From UTCFX2 sp963788145 (GTDB lineage Bacteria; Chloroflexota; Anaerolineae; Anaerolineales; UBA4823), in assembly GCA_963788145.1 (NCBI GenBank), contig CAWBFQ010000002.1, forward strand, positions 322,676 through 386,675: a stretch of 64,000 nucleotides of DNA, written 5' to 3'. Positions 25,315-35,437 of this stretch are shown piece by piece (the stretch's first letter is position 1; each line of letters begins with the position of its first letter). The translations under genes were made by a program, and so were the position numbers. The notes beneath the pieces are model-generated. The model ran no database searches. It saw only the letters and a list, made by a program, of their open reading frames with translations, and was not told where the DNA came from.

Positions 25315-28170
25315 TTAACGCGAGACCACGAGTTTCACAAGATTACCCTGATCATCCAATGTCAGGCGGGCGATCTCAGGATGTATCTCGCCCGACCGTT
25401 TGACATGTTTGCTAAGCGTAACCAGTTTGCGATAATCCACCTTCCAATGACTTTGCGTTCCCATTGTCTGGGTGACATCAGCCTGAAATCCTTTATCAAA
25501 AATCGAATCCGCTACTGGTTGACCGCCTGCGGATTGTTGATCTTGTTGTGCTTCCTCATAAACAAAAGCCATGCGAGCATCAGACATTCCAGGCAAATAC
25601 TTCGCCACAACCTGGCGTACACCATCCATCACCTCTGCTGGAACAGGTCCACCATCTCCAGGCGATGACACTCGCTCGTTAATGGTATGAATTTCAGCCA
25701 GCAGTTTAGCCTGATAGCGAACGCTCTTAGGCGCTCGGCTGCGCTTCAGCGGTTCAGCAAGTGGGTCACCGTATAAAACAAAAGAGATCAGCGTTTTTTG
25801 ATCCTCGCCATCTAGATAGTCCTGACGAGCGTGCATTTCGCTTGTCAGGTAAATCTTGGCCTGGCGTAACGCCTCGCCAGCTGACATACCTTGTTTTAAG
25901 AACCGCCAAAAAGTATGGCCCAACAAGTCAGCCGCAACCATAGGCGTCGCACAAACGGATCCATAAGCCATACAGGTTGATCCTATTACCGCCAGGCTGC
26001 CCGCTTCAAGAAATTTCAGGGCAATAGCTTCGTCTAAACCACGACCATGAATATGCATGCCATAACAGGCTTCGCTAAAAATGACCGCAGGGACCTGCTC
26101 AGATCCCTTTCCAGGACGAATATCCTGTGGACGTAACGCCACCGGATAATCCGGATCACTCGTAATCCGGAGCAAATCTCTATGACCAAACCATTCCGGC
26201 GCATCGATCAATCCATGCAAATTAAAATAACCCAATTTGCCGTTTAGATTCGGAATACCGCCCAAGCCATCAGAACCCCGGGGTTGTTGACCTGTTTTTT
26301 TATCGATCACGCCAAAGGGTGGAGATGAATCCATCCGGTCTGGATTGCCGATCGGGCGAAATACCATCCCGGCTGCCTTACGCCAGATTTCGGCCGTATA
26401 ACCAACATTCCTGCGATTGCCAGGGTTCAGATTTTTCAGCAGATTTCTGAACCAACCGACCAGGCGCTCAGTCCATTTCAAACGCACCCGATAAGAAGCG
26501 TGCTTCACCTGGAAACGCCGCAAGGCAGTTAAAAGCAATCGAGCATCGTTACCATTCCCACCCGGAATACGTCCAACCGGCCACTCTGGGATGAAATAAT
26601 TCTCGTCACGAGATGCGTAGGGATTATCCGAGGGGACATCGCTATCTGGATCGTTTAGTGGGTTTGGCAAATGATGAAAGGGCACAATCTCTGGGCCACC
26701 AACAATCAATAATGCGCCAATCCGTTCACCTCGTTCGCCCAACCACTCATCCAGGTCTGCTAACGCCAGCTTCAACCCCCACGGATCATCAGGCTTAACC
26801 GGCTTAATCCCAAGTGGGAACGAACTTGCAGGATCATCCGGGAAAAAGACCCTGGATCCCCATCCAGGTCGATTCCGGATAGCCTGCCCAAGCAGATGCA
26901 TTTCATTCTCGAGCAGTTCACAGATTCGATCTCCATACACAGCCTGTAATCGGGATCGAAGCGAAAAAATCACATAGACGGGAAAACGCCCATCCTGACG
27001 GGTAATACCTGGCCGGTTCAATCGCTGCGCAAGCTTTTCCAACTCATGCTCAACGGACTGTAACTCGCTTTCATCAGACCGGATGCTTCGCTTTGATCTG
27101 GAAGGTTTAATCGGTTTTATCTCGATTGGTGTGTTAATCGAGCCAACAGACTCCTTTGAATCCGAGATCGGAGGAAACCGATTTTCTTCCTTCGTTATTG
27201 GCTGGCTTTCTATCGACGGCGAGGCAGGAATTACTGGCCCAGATTGGGTAGATAGATTGGTTATCTCTTCCACAGATGGAGGCGGAGGCGTCTGTGAGGC
27301 TGAAAGACGATTCCAACCCAACATCGCCATAACCTTCGCAGGAACCATTACGTCCAGCTTGAGTTCCAAACGATCCGACCATAAAGAGCGATAGGGGTGT
27401 CTGGCGCCCCACATACGCTGAACCACCTGCCCTTCCACATCCCTGGCGGCTGCCATGTGGAGCAACGCTACTGCCGATCCAGATTGACCGCCATCAAATG
27501 TCCAATCAGCCAGATAAAGCATAAACTGTAAGGTCTCTGGCCATCGTTCATGATAATCGCGGGTAATCTGATATCGAAATTCCGGAGCGATGCCAGGGTT
27601 TGAAGCCAGAAATTGCAGATGAGTCACTCCAACCAACGGGTGGGACATCTTCTGGCTCAGCGCCTCATCGATCAAAGCCTCCGCCAATCCCCAATCTTTC
27701 CTATGTATCGCCTGCCTTGCCAGCCCAATCGGCCCACCCCAGGACACAGATTGGGCTCTTGATGGCTGACGACCATCCAAAGCGAATTGGTGCGCCTGGG
27801 TTACAGACTCCAGGGCAACGAGTTTTTCCATCTCCAAAACCAAGGTTTTATCCGAAGGGGACGGATGGTACAGGCTTCTTTGGGCGCTCTCAATAACTGT
27901 TTGAAGAATATCAACCGCTTCGATATATTCCGGATCAGCTGTACATAACCCATGCAGAACCCGAATAGCCTGGGAAAAACGCCGCTCACCCATCAAAAGC
28001 TGAGCATATAACAAACTGGCTTTTAAGTCACCAGGATAAGCTGCCAACCAACTTAAAATCGCCTGGCGAACAAATGGATACTGGTTTGTCGCAAAACCAG
28101 ATTGAATGATCAAGAAGTACTCGCTTCGTGCGAGAGGTCGTTGAAGAAAATGCATATTCCTGATAGTCAT
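25315..28170 (-). CDS. Large gingipain-like (peptidase C25) caspase-fold protein with TPR-like N-terminus
   Basis: The 951-residue protein starts with helical TPR-like repeats (~10-260; LKASLLYAQLLMGERRFSQA) and a Ser/Pro-rich linker (~270-350). A protease domain of the C25/caspase-like clan follows. The His region is GYFNLHGLIDAPEWFGHRD (~655) and the Cys region is VIFSEACYGMHIHGRG (~710), with IGSTCMAYGSV after it. FVLYGDPLAEPL marks the end of the domain. There is no signal peptide, unlike secreted gingipains, so it is probably intracellular. It follows a giant TPR gene by 27 bp. The pairing of a TPR scaffold with a caspase-fold protease recalls TPR-CHAT effectors, though the family differs. 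Confidence 0.8.
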   Translation of the reverse strand: MTIRNMHFLQRPLARSEYFLIIQSGFATNQYPFVRQAILSWLAAYPGDLKASLLYAQLLMGERRFSQAIRVLHGLCTADPEYIEAVDILQTVIESAQRSLYHPSPSDKTLVLEMEKLVALESVTQAHQFALDGRQPSRAQSVSWGGPIGLARQAIHRKDWGLAEALIDEALSQKMSHPLVGVTHLQFLASNPGIAPEFRYQITRDYHERWPETLQFMLYLADWTFDGGQSGSAVALLHMAAARDVEGQVVQRMWGARHPYRSLWSDRLELKLDVMVPAKVMAMLGWNRLSASQTPPPPSVEEITNLSTQSGPVIPASPSIESQPITKEENRFPPISDSKESVGSINTPIEIKPIKPSRSKRSIRSDESELQSVEHELEKLAQRLNRPGITRQDGRFPVYVIFSLRSRLQAVYGDRICELLENEMHLLGQAIRNRPGWGSRVFFPDDPASSFPLGIKPVKPDDPWGLKLALADLDEWLGERGERIGALLIVGGPEIVPFHHLPNPLNDPDSDVPSDNPYASRDENYFIPEWPVGRIPGGNGNDARLLLTALRRFQVKHASYRVRLKWTERLVGWFRNLLKNLNPGNRRNVGYTAEIWRKAAGMVFRPIGNPDRMDSSPPFGVIDKKTGQQPRGSDGLGGIPNLNGKLGYFNLHGLIDAPEWFGHRDLLRITSDPDYPVALRPQDIRPGKGSEQVPAVIFSEACYGMHIHGRGLDEAIALKFLEAGSLAVIGSTCMAYGSVCATPMVAADLLGHTFWRFLKQGMSAGEALRQAKIYLTSEMHARQDYLDGEDQKTLISFVLYGDPLAEPLKRSRAPKSVRYQAKLLAEIHTINERVSSPGDGGPVPAEVMDGVRQVVAKYLPGMSDARMAFVYEEAQQDQQSAGGQPVADSIFDKGFQADVTQTMGTQSHWKVDYRKLVTLSKHVKRSGEIHPEIARLTLDDQGNLVKLVVSR

Positions 28171-28197
28171 GGTTTTTGACTTTCAAGCGAATTCATT

Positions 28198-31100
28198 TCA
28201 CTGGCCCTCGTTGGGAACCAACCGATGGCTGTGAACCAAATTGAGAGCTACAATAGCTCCAAGCAAACGATGCACGGCCACTTCGTTAGGAGCCAGTTGA
28301 GCAGCCCTGCGAAGCATAGCTTCAGCAGCCATATAATCCTTGTTGTCCTTAAGCACCATCCCAGCCTGATAATATGGGCGGTAATCCCCTCCCGAAAGAT
28401 TAATGGCCTTTTGATACACTTTCAGAGCTTGTTGAAATTCGCGTCGTTCTTGGTAAACCCGACCAAGCTCCAGGTAGGCCTCGAGGTGATCGGAGGAAAG
28501 CGCAATTGCCTCGCTCAGGTAATGGATGGCTTGATCCAACTGGCCGGTTGTTCGCATATAGAGACCGATCATCGTATTTAAGTCGGCCTGTTGTTCACGC
28601 GTCAATCCTTCCTGCTCATCTTGTAAAGCCAGCCTGGCCGCTTGTATAGCCGCATCCTTTTTCCCCGCTTCTTGAAGCCAATCGGCCAACAAAGCCAGAA
28701 AAGGAGCTTTCTTCGGGTTTAAGGCTACCAGTTCCTGGAGAGCCCGCAAGCCTGCCTCCAGGCTTTGCGAACGCTTAATCAGATTCAATCGCTCGATTTG
28801 CATCGCTAACGGGTTATGAAAGCGTGGAAGAGCCTGTTCTAATGCAGTCAGGGCTTCCTCCGGCCGGTTAAGACCTTCAAGAGCTCTGGCAAGCAGATAA
28901 AGCGCCTGCGGATGGTCAGGCTGAGAGCGGAGTACGGTTTGCGCCCGGCTGAGAGCGCCGCGATGATTGCTGGTTTGTAAGGCAATCTCAGCCCGTAAGA
29001 GCAGAGCCTGGTTTGGATCCTCAGAATACTCCGCTGCCTGATCAGCGCTCAGGGCCGCCTGATCCATTTCACCGGTCATTTGTTGGGCTTTCGCCAATGC
29101 AATCCAAGCGGCTGCATTCTGCGGCTCAAGCCGGGTAGCCTGTTCCAGAGCGGGGATAGCCCGACCAATCTGCCCGCTTTCCAGATATATTTCGCCCAAA
29201 GATAGTTGGTGTTGACCAAACTGAGGTTCCAATGCAGCGGCTTTTTCCAGATAGGTGATCGCCTCAGCCAACTGCTGTAACTGATTACTGTCGGGTTGTT
29301 GCCGCTGAATCATGGCAGCCTTAGCCTGCCAGCGTGGTTCATCCGGCCATCCATCCAATGCCTGCTGAATTGTCTGACGGGCGTTTGGCAAATCACCCGC
29401 CTGCAAGCAAAGCCGAGCAACAAGGAAATGCAGCATCGGTAACTCTGGCCAGCAAGAAATATCATTAGAAAGTCTGGCGCTCGCCTCCAGCACGAGATCG
29501 ATCGCTTTGTGCAAATCGCTCTCCGCCAGTGCGAGTTGAACAACCACCTGTGGATCTGATCTGCAATCCTGACCCTCAAAGACCGGGTGCCAGCCTACCT
29601 GAACGGATTTTATAGCCCGGTCACTTGCGCCACACCTTCGATAAGCCATCATTAGCGCTGCCACATCAGAAGTCTCAGGCATGATCGTTTGAAGGATATA
29701 TTCCAATGCAGCCGCATTATCAAGAGTCGCCCGAAATACTGCCCATCCACGCCGAGAACACACCCCGATGGAGCGTTTGATTTCCACATCCCAGTCCTGC
29801 AGGATCCCATCCTGCTTGAGAATTGCAATACTACCGAGCAATTGCGCAGCCATCTTCAAGCTATCTTCAAAAATTTGGCCGGCCTGCTTGAGAAGAGAAT
29901 CGGGACCGGGGGCATGTTGGACAACTTCCAAATCCTCACATAAGACTTGAGCTTCGGCTCCTAGCATGAGCGCCTGGGCAAGAAGAAAGTGGGCACGCGG
30001 TTCTTCCGGAAAGATCACCGCCATTTGTTTGAACATTGCAATTGCGTCGGTCCATTGATGATTATCGATAGCCGCCTGACCAATTGTGGAGATCTCTAAG
30101 AGGAACTCTTCTTTATTGGTAGCAGGTATCTGGCCTTGTTGCCCCGTTTGCAAGCGGGTCCATGCGCGGACGGCTGATCGACATTTACGGTCAGCCTTAT
30201 CGCGGTCGCCGCCTCGATGCGCTACGCGCCCGCTGATAGCCAATAAACGGGGCGATTCGTCCGCTTTTGTCTCAAATACTGCCGCAGCCTCAATCGCTGC
30301 TTGCTCTTCTCCGGCGTCCAGCGCCAATTCAGCTCGCAGGATAGCATTTTCAAGCCTGTTATAATCCGGGTGACTTTTCGGGATCGCTTTTTGAAAGTAG
30401 GCAAAAGCCCGACGTGGTCGTAAAGAAGCGAATGCCAACCTGGCAGCAAATTCATAAAATTCGCGCACTTCGAGCGCCGAAGTAGAATCCTCCAGCATCG
30501 TAATAGCCCGCTCTGCTTGCTGCAAAGCGCCCGGGAAGTCCCCCAATGATTGTAAAGTACGCGCCATCCTGTACTGTAAAGCAGTATTCTCGGGCCACTG
30601 CTTTAAAGAAATATCCAAGCTTTCCCTTGTATCTTCGAACCTTCCAAGCCGGAATAATATATCCGCTTTGCTGAGGTGAAACGATTGGCGCGTCTTCTCA
30701 ATATCCAGGGCGCGCTCAATAACCTCCAGAGCGCTATCCAGATCACTCTGCTGGATTAAGGCCTTTAACAGAGCTTCGTATAATTCAGCCAGGGAGACAT
30801 TCCCCGGAGATGATTCATAATCTACTGTGTGAAGTTCTATTTGAGCTATCGCCTTGCGCAATAGATCTGCCGCCAGACGCACATCCCCGTGGTCATACAC
30901 CATCAAACCGGCTTTATACAATTCTTCGATATTAATCCGCTGCATTGTTGTATCCAATAAAGCCAGTTTGTGAAGAATCTCCAAGGCCTCGGATTGAGAT
31001 TCAGTCTGGATCAATAGAGACCCTAGCTGTAAAAGTAAATCTGCTCTTTCTGGGGCTTGCTGCAGAGCAGACCGCAATGACTGGATCACATCCTGTAAAA

Positions 31101-32298
31101 CCTGATGCGCCGGCATACCCGGTAAAGCTGCAATGCGAATCCCCTGTTCGATGAACCAGGATAATGAATCGATATCAGCAGGCGAAAGATCACGGGCAGT
31201 CCTGGCGGCGAGAAATGCATCTTGCCCCAAACCATTCGAGAGGTAAGCCTCGCAAAGATTGCGTTGAATTTTTTCATTCAGCGGTTCGGATTGGGCGGCT
31301 TCCTGCAGCGCAGCAACAGCCATTTCTGGAAGTTCCAATTTCAAAGCAGTCAATCCCAACCCCACCGAAAGGCGAGCCTGGATAGATGCATCGCGATTGG
31401 CCGGATCTTCTATTGCAATCCGATAAGCATCCATAGCCTTTTCCCACTCACCTGTGTAAGCATATGCTTCTGCAAGGTATAAGTGAGCCTTACCCCGCAA
31501 CCCCGGCATACTGTCCATCTCTGTTTTGTAGCCACTTACCAGGCCATCCGGACCAACTCCAAGGATGCGCTGAAGAAAAGGCAACGCCCGTTGGGCGCCC
31601 GAAACTTTATCGCCGAGTTGCATCAGCGCCTGCGCCAAATCCAGACAAGGCTCAGGATAATCGGGGCGTAGTTTCACAACCTGGGATAAGATCGAAATAG
31701 CTTTCTCCGGTTCCGCAAGCCCCAACAAAGAGCGGGCAAAATTATAAGCAAGTTCAAGACCGAATTGTGTATTCAGCGTATCGTCTCTGGCTGCAATCGT
31801 ATGAAGATATTCATTAAACTGAGTAAAGATTGGCAGAAGCACTTCCCGAGCTTCGTCCAACCGACCTAATAAATAGAGCGCTTCCCCAAGCCGAATAGCC
31901 ACTTCTTCAGAATGTATTCCGCCTGGATAAGACGCGGCCGCCCGGCGCAAGAAAGGTAGCGCCAATGTTGTTGACCCTTGGGAAAGGTACAGCTTCCCCA
32001 ATTGAAACTGGATCTCCCCATCCTGAGGCAACGCTTGACTGGCAGCTCGCAATGTCTCCGCGGCAGCATTGCCTTGTCCAGCGCTGATTTGCACCCTTAC
32101 AAGACCTTTCCATAAATCGCCTTGGTCGGGGTCAATCTGGACTGCCTGGTTAAAGTGATCGATAGATGTTTCATAATCATGGATGGCTTCCGCAGATTTC
32201 GGCCAATTGCCGATGAGCCCAAAGATCAACTGGATTTTTCCGGAGTATTTTCCGGCAGATATCAATCGCATCAGCATATTTTTGCGCGCCAACAGCAT
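28198..32298 (-). CDS. Giant TPR-repeat protein (probably the 3' part of one split gene)
   Basis: The 1366-residue frame is TPR repeats from end to end, with units such as SIDHFNQAVQIDPDQGDLWK, AYLELGRVYQERREFQQALK and VYQKAINLSGGDYRPYYQAG. The first ~35 residues before the first TPR (GLIGNWPKSAEAIHDYETS) read through the end of the upstream frame (stop at 32,177) in another phase. The upstream frame ends in a half TPR (LWAHRQLAEIC) that continues naturally here (DYETSIDHF). The two frames are therefore most likely one ~1,940-residue protein broken by a 1-bp shift near 32,185, and the ATG at 32,298 is unlikely to be the true start. TPRs are protein-interaction scaffolds. The partner is unknown; the C25-type protease 27 bp downstream is the obvious candidate. 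Confidence 0.8.
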   Translation of the reverse strand: MLLARKNMLMRLISAGKYSGKIQLIFGLIGNWPKSAEAIHDYETSIDHFNQAVQIDPDQGDLWKGLVRVQISAGQGNAAAETLRAASQALPQDGEIQFQLGKLYLSQGSTTLALPFLRRAAASYPGGIHSEEVAIRLGEALYLLGRLDEAREVLLPIFTQFNEYLHTIAARDDTLNTQFGLELAYNFARSLLGLAEPEKAISILSQVVKLRPDYPEPCLDLAQALMQLGDKVSGAQRALPFLQRILGVGPDGLVSGYKTEMDSMPGLRGKAHLYLAEAYAYTGEWEKAMDAYRIAIEDPANRDASIQARLSVGLGLTALKLELPEMAVAALQEAAQSEPLNEKIQRNLCEAYLSNGLGQDAFLAARTARDLSPADIDSLSWFIEQGIRIAALPGMPAHQVLQDVIQSLRSALQQAPERADLLLQLGSLLIQTESQSEALEILHKLALLDTTMQRINIEELYKAGLMVYDHGDVRLAADLLRKAIAQIELHTVDYESSPGNVSLAELYEALLKALIQQSDLDSALEVIERALDIEKTRQSFHLSKADILFRLGRFEDTRESLDISLKQWPENTALQYRMARTLQSLGDFPGALQQAERAITMLEDSTSALEVREFYEFAARLAFASLRPRRAFAYFQKAIPKSHPDYNRLENAILRAELALDAGEEQAAIEAAAVFETKADESPRLLAISGRVAHRGGDRDKADRKCRSAVRAWTRLQTGQQGQIPATNKEEFLLEISTIGQAAIDNHQWTDAIAMFKQMAVIFPEEPRAHFLLAQALMLGAEAQVLCEDLEVVQHAPGPDSLLKQAGQIFEDSLKMAAQLLGSIAILKQDGILQDWDVEIKRSIGVCSRRGWAVFRATLDNAAALEYILQTIMPETSDVAALMMAYRRCGASDRAIKSVQVGWHPVFEGQDCRSDPQVVVQLALAESDLHKAIDLVLEASARLSNDISCWPELPMLHFLVARLCLQAGDLPNARQTIQQALDGWPDEPRWQAKAAMIQRQQPDSNQLQQLAEAITYLEKAAALEPQFGQHQLSLGEIYLESGQIGRAIPALEQATRLEPQNAAAWIALAKAQQMTGEMDQAALSADQAAEYSEDPNQALLLRAEIALQTSNHRGALSRAQTVLRSQPDHPQALYLLARALEGLNRPEEALTALEQALPRFHNPLAMQIERLNLIKRSQSLEAGLRALQELVALNPKKAPFLALLADWLQEAGKKDAAIQAARLALQDEQEGLTREQQADLNTMIGLYMRTTGQLDQAIHYLSEAIALSSDHLEAYLELGRVYQERREFQQALKVYQKAINLSGGDYRPYYQAGMVLKDNKDYMAAEAMLRRAAQLAPNEVAVHRLLGAIVALNLVHSHRLVPNEGQ

Positions 32299-33937
32299 CA
32301 GTCGCCAATGCCTTCAGGTCATCAGCGGAGGGATGCTCCTGAGCTTCCATAAGAACCAGTCGCTCATTGTAGGCTGACTCCCAGGCATTGGTTGCCTCCA
32401 GGCTCTCGACAAGCAAGCGCTGTAAATCCAGCGAACTGATGCGGTCACTTTCAGTTGAGCAGGACGCCTCTTCGAAAAGATCTGGCTCGACGATCGTCTG
32501 ATCGCCACATCCAGCCTGGTACAAAACCGATGCCTGGGTAGCATAAGCGGAGGTAATCGCTCGCTCTGGGTCTCCGAGCATCGAATATATTTTTGCAGAC
32601 AGCGCCAACAGATCTCTATTCGAAGGATAAGCTGCCAACCCTGCCTGGACGGCGCCCAACGACTGAGAAAGATCGCCCCCCCTTATCAGAAGTAATATCA
32701 GTGACACCATGTCATGTTCAGATACTCGCGTTCCTGCCAACACCATCTTCAATGCATTGGAGGTTGCTTTTTGGGCAGATTCCTGCTGATCCAGTTGGTC
32801 CAGAACCGAGGTATAGGTCAACAATAATTCCGGGTGCGATGGATGTGTTTCTTCTTCAATATAACTCTTCAAGAAAACAAAAGCGTCCTGAAGCCGCCCG
32901 CCGCTCATCAGAGCCTTGGCATAACCAGCTGCATATCGCGGCTCATCTGGCGTCAAATGCACGGCTTGTTTCCAAGCTTCCACGCTCGTGTTGCGCGGAG
33001 CGTCGCTAAGACCTGTAGTGGTCAGGTCTTTTGTTTGGACAACGTATGTTGCAAGCTGTGCAGAAAGGTGACCTCGCATTCGGCGAATCATCCGCAGACT
33101 ATCCGACAAGGCTGGCACAGCCAAATCTGCCTGACCAGCAATCTGATGCATTTGGGCGACCTGCAAAGTATAGATTAATTGTTCCAGATGCTCTATGCCT
33201 GCGTGGCCTTGAGGTCCGACAGCAACCATACCCCTACCAACCAATGGGTTGCCGAGTATTTGCCGCGCCAGCCGGGCTGCCATTTGAGGCCGGAGAGAAT
33301 TCAAAGCCTGAATCATTGCGATAGAAGTGGACGGGGGCATTTCCGCCATTAAGTCACTAAATGCAATCCATTGCGATTCTGGAGGTATAGGGTTTGAGAG
33401 CAACGTGTGCACCGCCAGGCTAACCCACTCTGGTTTGCCATAGCCGCAAAGGGTTGCTAATAACCCGCGCGGCTCCGGCAGCATTCCATATAAACAGGAG
33501 AGCATTGTCCGAGAGGTAGCAATTTCAACTGGCGCAGCACTCAAAGTCTCCTGCCAGGATGAATTCAACCTGAATTGTTCACGGAATATCAAGGCCAACA
33601 AACCCGCTGAACTCAAGTCCACCGGCGCTTGAGGCTTCTTTACCCAGCCTTCATAGACTTGGCTGGCATGAGAAAGCAGTTCTTTATTCAACGGGGCAAA
33701 CGGAGTAGACCGCAACTCATCCAAAGTCGGCAAGGTTTCAAGAGCTAACAAAGACAACGCAGCTGGAGACCAGGCCTCTGCCCTGGCGGTGAATTGATCC
33801 AGAGCCTGGGCCCCCAGTTCAGTTTCTTCTAAGGATGTCCAGACGCTCTCATCCTGACGCAGAGACAGCAACAGCCATGCCCAATCCGCAGGTGGTATTC
33901 GTTTCTTTAATTCAAGGGAAAAGTTGATTTTGTTCAT
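32177..33937 (-). CDS. TPR-repeat protein (probably the 5' part of the same split gene)
   Basis: The 586-residue product begins with ~230 helical residues lacking clear repeats (INFSLELKKRIPPADWAWLL) followed by TPR units (TPDEPRYAAGYAKALMSGGR, YADAIDICRKILRKNPVDLW). The frame stops at 32,177 inside a TPR that continues in the downstream frame, so it is probably the N-terminal third of one giant scaffold. Its start ATG overlaps the stop of the small membrane protein upstream (33,937/33,934), suggesting translational coupling. No signal peptide is present. Confidence 0.8.
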   Translation of the reverse strand: MNKINFSLELKKRIPPADWAWLLLSLRQDESVWTSLEETELGAQALDQFTARAEAWSPAALSLLALETLPTLDELRSTPFAPLNKELLSHASQVYEGWVKKPQAPVDLSSAGLLALIFREQFRLNSSWQETLSAAPVEIATSRTMLSCLYGMLPEPRGLLATLCGYGKPEWVSLAVHTLLSNPIPPESQWIAFSDLMAEMPPSTSIAMIQALNSLRPQMAARLARQILGNPLVGRGMVAVGPQGHAGIEHLEQLIYTLQVAQMHQIAGQADLAVPALSDSLRMIRRMRGHLSAQLATYVVQTKDLTTTGLSDAPRNTSVEAWKQAVHLTPDEPRYAAGYAKALMSGGRLQDAFVFLKSYIEEETHPSHPELLLTYTSVLDQLDQQESAQKATSNALKMVLAGTRVSEHDMVSLILLLIRGGDLSQSLGAVQAGLAAYPSNRDLLALSAKIYSMLGDPERAITSAYATQASVLYQAGCGDQTIVEPDLFEEASCSTESDRISSLDLQRLLVESLEATNAWESAYNERLVLMEAQEHPSADDLKALATDAVGAQKYADAIDICRKILRKNPVDLWAHRQLAEICGSHP

Positions 33938-34263
33938 GGGTTAATTTGATATATTTGAATCGCCAACCAACACGCAATTCCCATCATCAGTATGCCTATT
34001 ACCACTAAGAAAATACCAATGCCGCGCGTGGTGCGCACAAGCTGGTTCATCGCATCTACCAGATCGGAGGCATTCCCAACCAATCCAGACACCTCTTCCG
34101 CCAATCCTTTCTGGGCTAACCGAGCCGTTTGAGCAGCCAGCGCCTGAATATCTGTGCCAGAGGTGCGAAAAGCCAGGATAAAAATCCCGCCAATGAATGT
34201 GAGCATACCTAAGAAAAAGAAGCCTCCGATAACGAAGACTACGAGATTGAATGGTGTTATCAT
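33934..34263 (-). CDS. Small two-helix membrane protein
   Basis: The 109-residue protein has an N-terminal hydrophobic helix (NLVVFVIGGFFFLGMLTFIG then GIFILAF), a polar amphipathic middle (IQALAAQTARLAQKGLAEEV), and a second helix near the C-terminus (GIGIFLVVIGILMMGIACWL). The family is unrecognised. The middle region, which would lie on one face of the membrane, could link the TPR scaffold encoded next (4-bp overlap) to the membrane. Confidence 0.75.
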   Translation of the reverse strand: MITPFNLVVFVIGGFFFLGMLTFIGGIFILAFRTSGTDIQALAAQTARLAQKGLAEEVSGLVGNASDLVDAMNQLVRTTRGIGIFLVVIGILMMGIACWLAIQIYQINP

Positions 34264-34320
34264 TCCTTCAATTTGCCTCCTCAGCGAAGTTCACTTTCAA
34301 TACGATCCGTCAAGAAATAG

Positions 34321-35181
34321 CTATTCTGTCCCGATCAAACTCGTCATCACCTGTAATGTGGGAAAATCGCAAGCCGGAGTTCCACCGGATAATCGGAATA
34401 CAGCCTGGATCGACGCCACTTTTTCCAGCGTTAAGTCCGAGCGCATATCATGCGTGAGCAACCCCCAAAGAATCTCCGGGGATGAATCCTCGATCAAACC
34501 CGAAACGCTTTGGCACAATTCGCTGGCGATCTGAGCCTGGACTTTCAACGCGGCTTCTGGCGCCTGGTTGGTTTTTGGAAGAGAGGCAACCAACTCGGCC
34601 CCACTCCACACCCGGCCATCCAATCCTACTATTCCAGCGACTTCGATGAAATCAGCCAGTGAAGCCCGATCAACCATCAAGTAATGATCCCACCAGATAT
34701 TTTTTGAGCGCAAAAAATCCAAAAAAAATGACGCCGGCTTGCCGTCGGAATCGATCTCGAACAAGCTGGAGTATTTTCCCGCTTCCGCATCGCGATAAGA
34801 CGGATACAAAGGCAGAAGAACGATTTGCGGCACCGATGAGGCGCTACCCGCCAGCCAAACCCCTTCCAAGGCGGGTTGTTGAGCAATCAGCGAATCCACA
34901 AAAATGATCAAGTAATTTTCTTGGCGATGGATGTATTCAACAGGTTGAGCCGTAGCCGAGAGAGATTCGTTATCACGCGGAACAAATTTCTGTACATCAG
35001 AAGCAGCAAGGTCAGCTGAGTGGGGATATTTCACCCGTGATCCAATCACAATGGCTCCACCCAATATGGCGAGAGTCAGAACAGCCCAGGTTAAACGAAC
35101 TGCGTTGTGGCTTTTCATCATCCTGACTAACGTCGTCCAAAAATAAATTTCTAATTTTTGCAGGGCTGATAAATAGGTCAT
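34321..35181 (-). CDS. Membrane-anchored extracytoplasmic protein, LytR/CpsA-like region uncertain
   Basis: The 286-residue protein has one membrane helix (~28-47, RLTWAVLTLAILGGAIVIGS) and then a soluble domain. The opening strand ENYLIIFVDSLIAQQPALEG and the later MVDRASLADFIEVAGIVGLDG resemble the order in LytR-CpsA-Psr proteins (strand, then a region with VD...F..lvd.lGGv). The arginine/aspartate active-site motifs of that family are not evident, so it may be a degenerate member or unrelated. It lies between ftsZ and the TPR genes on the same strand. Confidence 0.6.
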   Translation of the reverse strand: MTYLSALQKLEIYFWTTLVRMMKSHNAVRLTWAVLTLAILGGAIVIGSRVKYPHSADLAASDVQKFVPRDNESLSATAQPVEYIHRQENYLIIFVDSLIAQQPALEGVWLAGSASSVPQIVLLPLYPSYRDAEAGKYSSLFEIDSDGKPASFFLDFLRSKNIWWDHYLMVDRASLADFIEVAGIVGLDGRVWSGAELVASLPKTNQAPEAALKVQAQIASELCQSVSGLIEDSSPEILWGLLTHDMRSDLTLEKVASIQAVFRLSGGTPACDFPTLQVMTSLIGTE

Positions 35182-35190
35182 CCGAATTCC

Positions 35191-35436
35191 TCAACGAGAC
35201 ATACTTATTTTCAGGATTTTTCCCTGTGCATTGATGATGACTCTTATCATGTAAGACAAATTCCTCTGCGTTGTAGTTACCCCTCGACCATGAAAAATCA
35301 ACAGGTATTTTGGTGAAGGATTGGATGATAAATTCTTCGCAGATCCAAACGGTTGGATCCTCGGTCGCATTCCAACCATATCCGGGAAGCGACGATATAC
35401 TTCCTTACAAACGTTGTTAATCACCCTTTCATTCAT
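35191..35436 (-). CDS. Small hypothetical protein
   Basis: The 81-residue product (NERVINNVCKEVYRRFPDMV, then KYLLIFHGRGVTTTQRNLSY and a strand MIRVIINAQGKILKIS) shows an alpha-then-beta pattern with no recognisable family. It begins 1 bp after the ftsZ stop codon and ends 9 bp before the start of the next gene, so it is almost certainly part of the ftsZ transcript and likely a real gene. Confidence 0.65.
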   Translation of the reverse strand: MNERVINNVCKEVYRRFPDMVGMRPRIQPFGSAKNLSSNPSPKYLLIFHGRGVTTTQRNLSYMIRVIINAQGKILKISMSR

Positions 35437-35437
35437 G

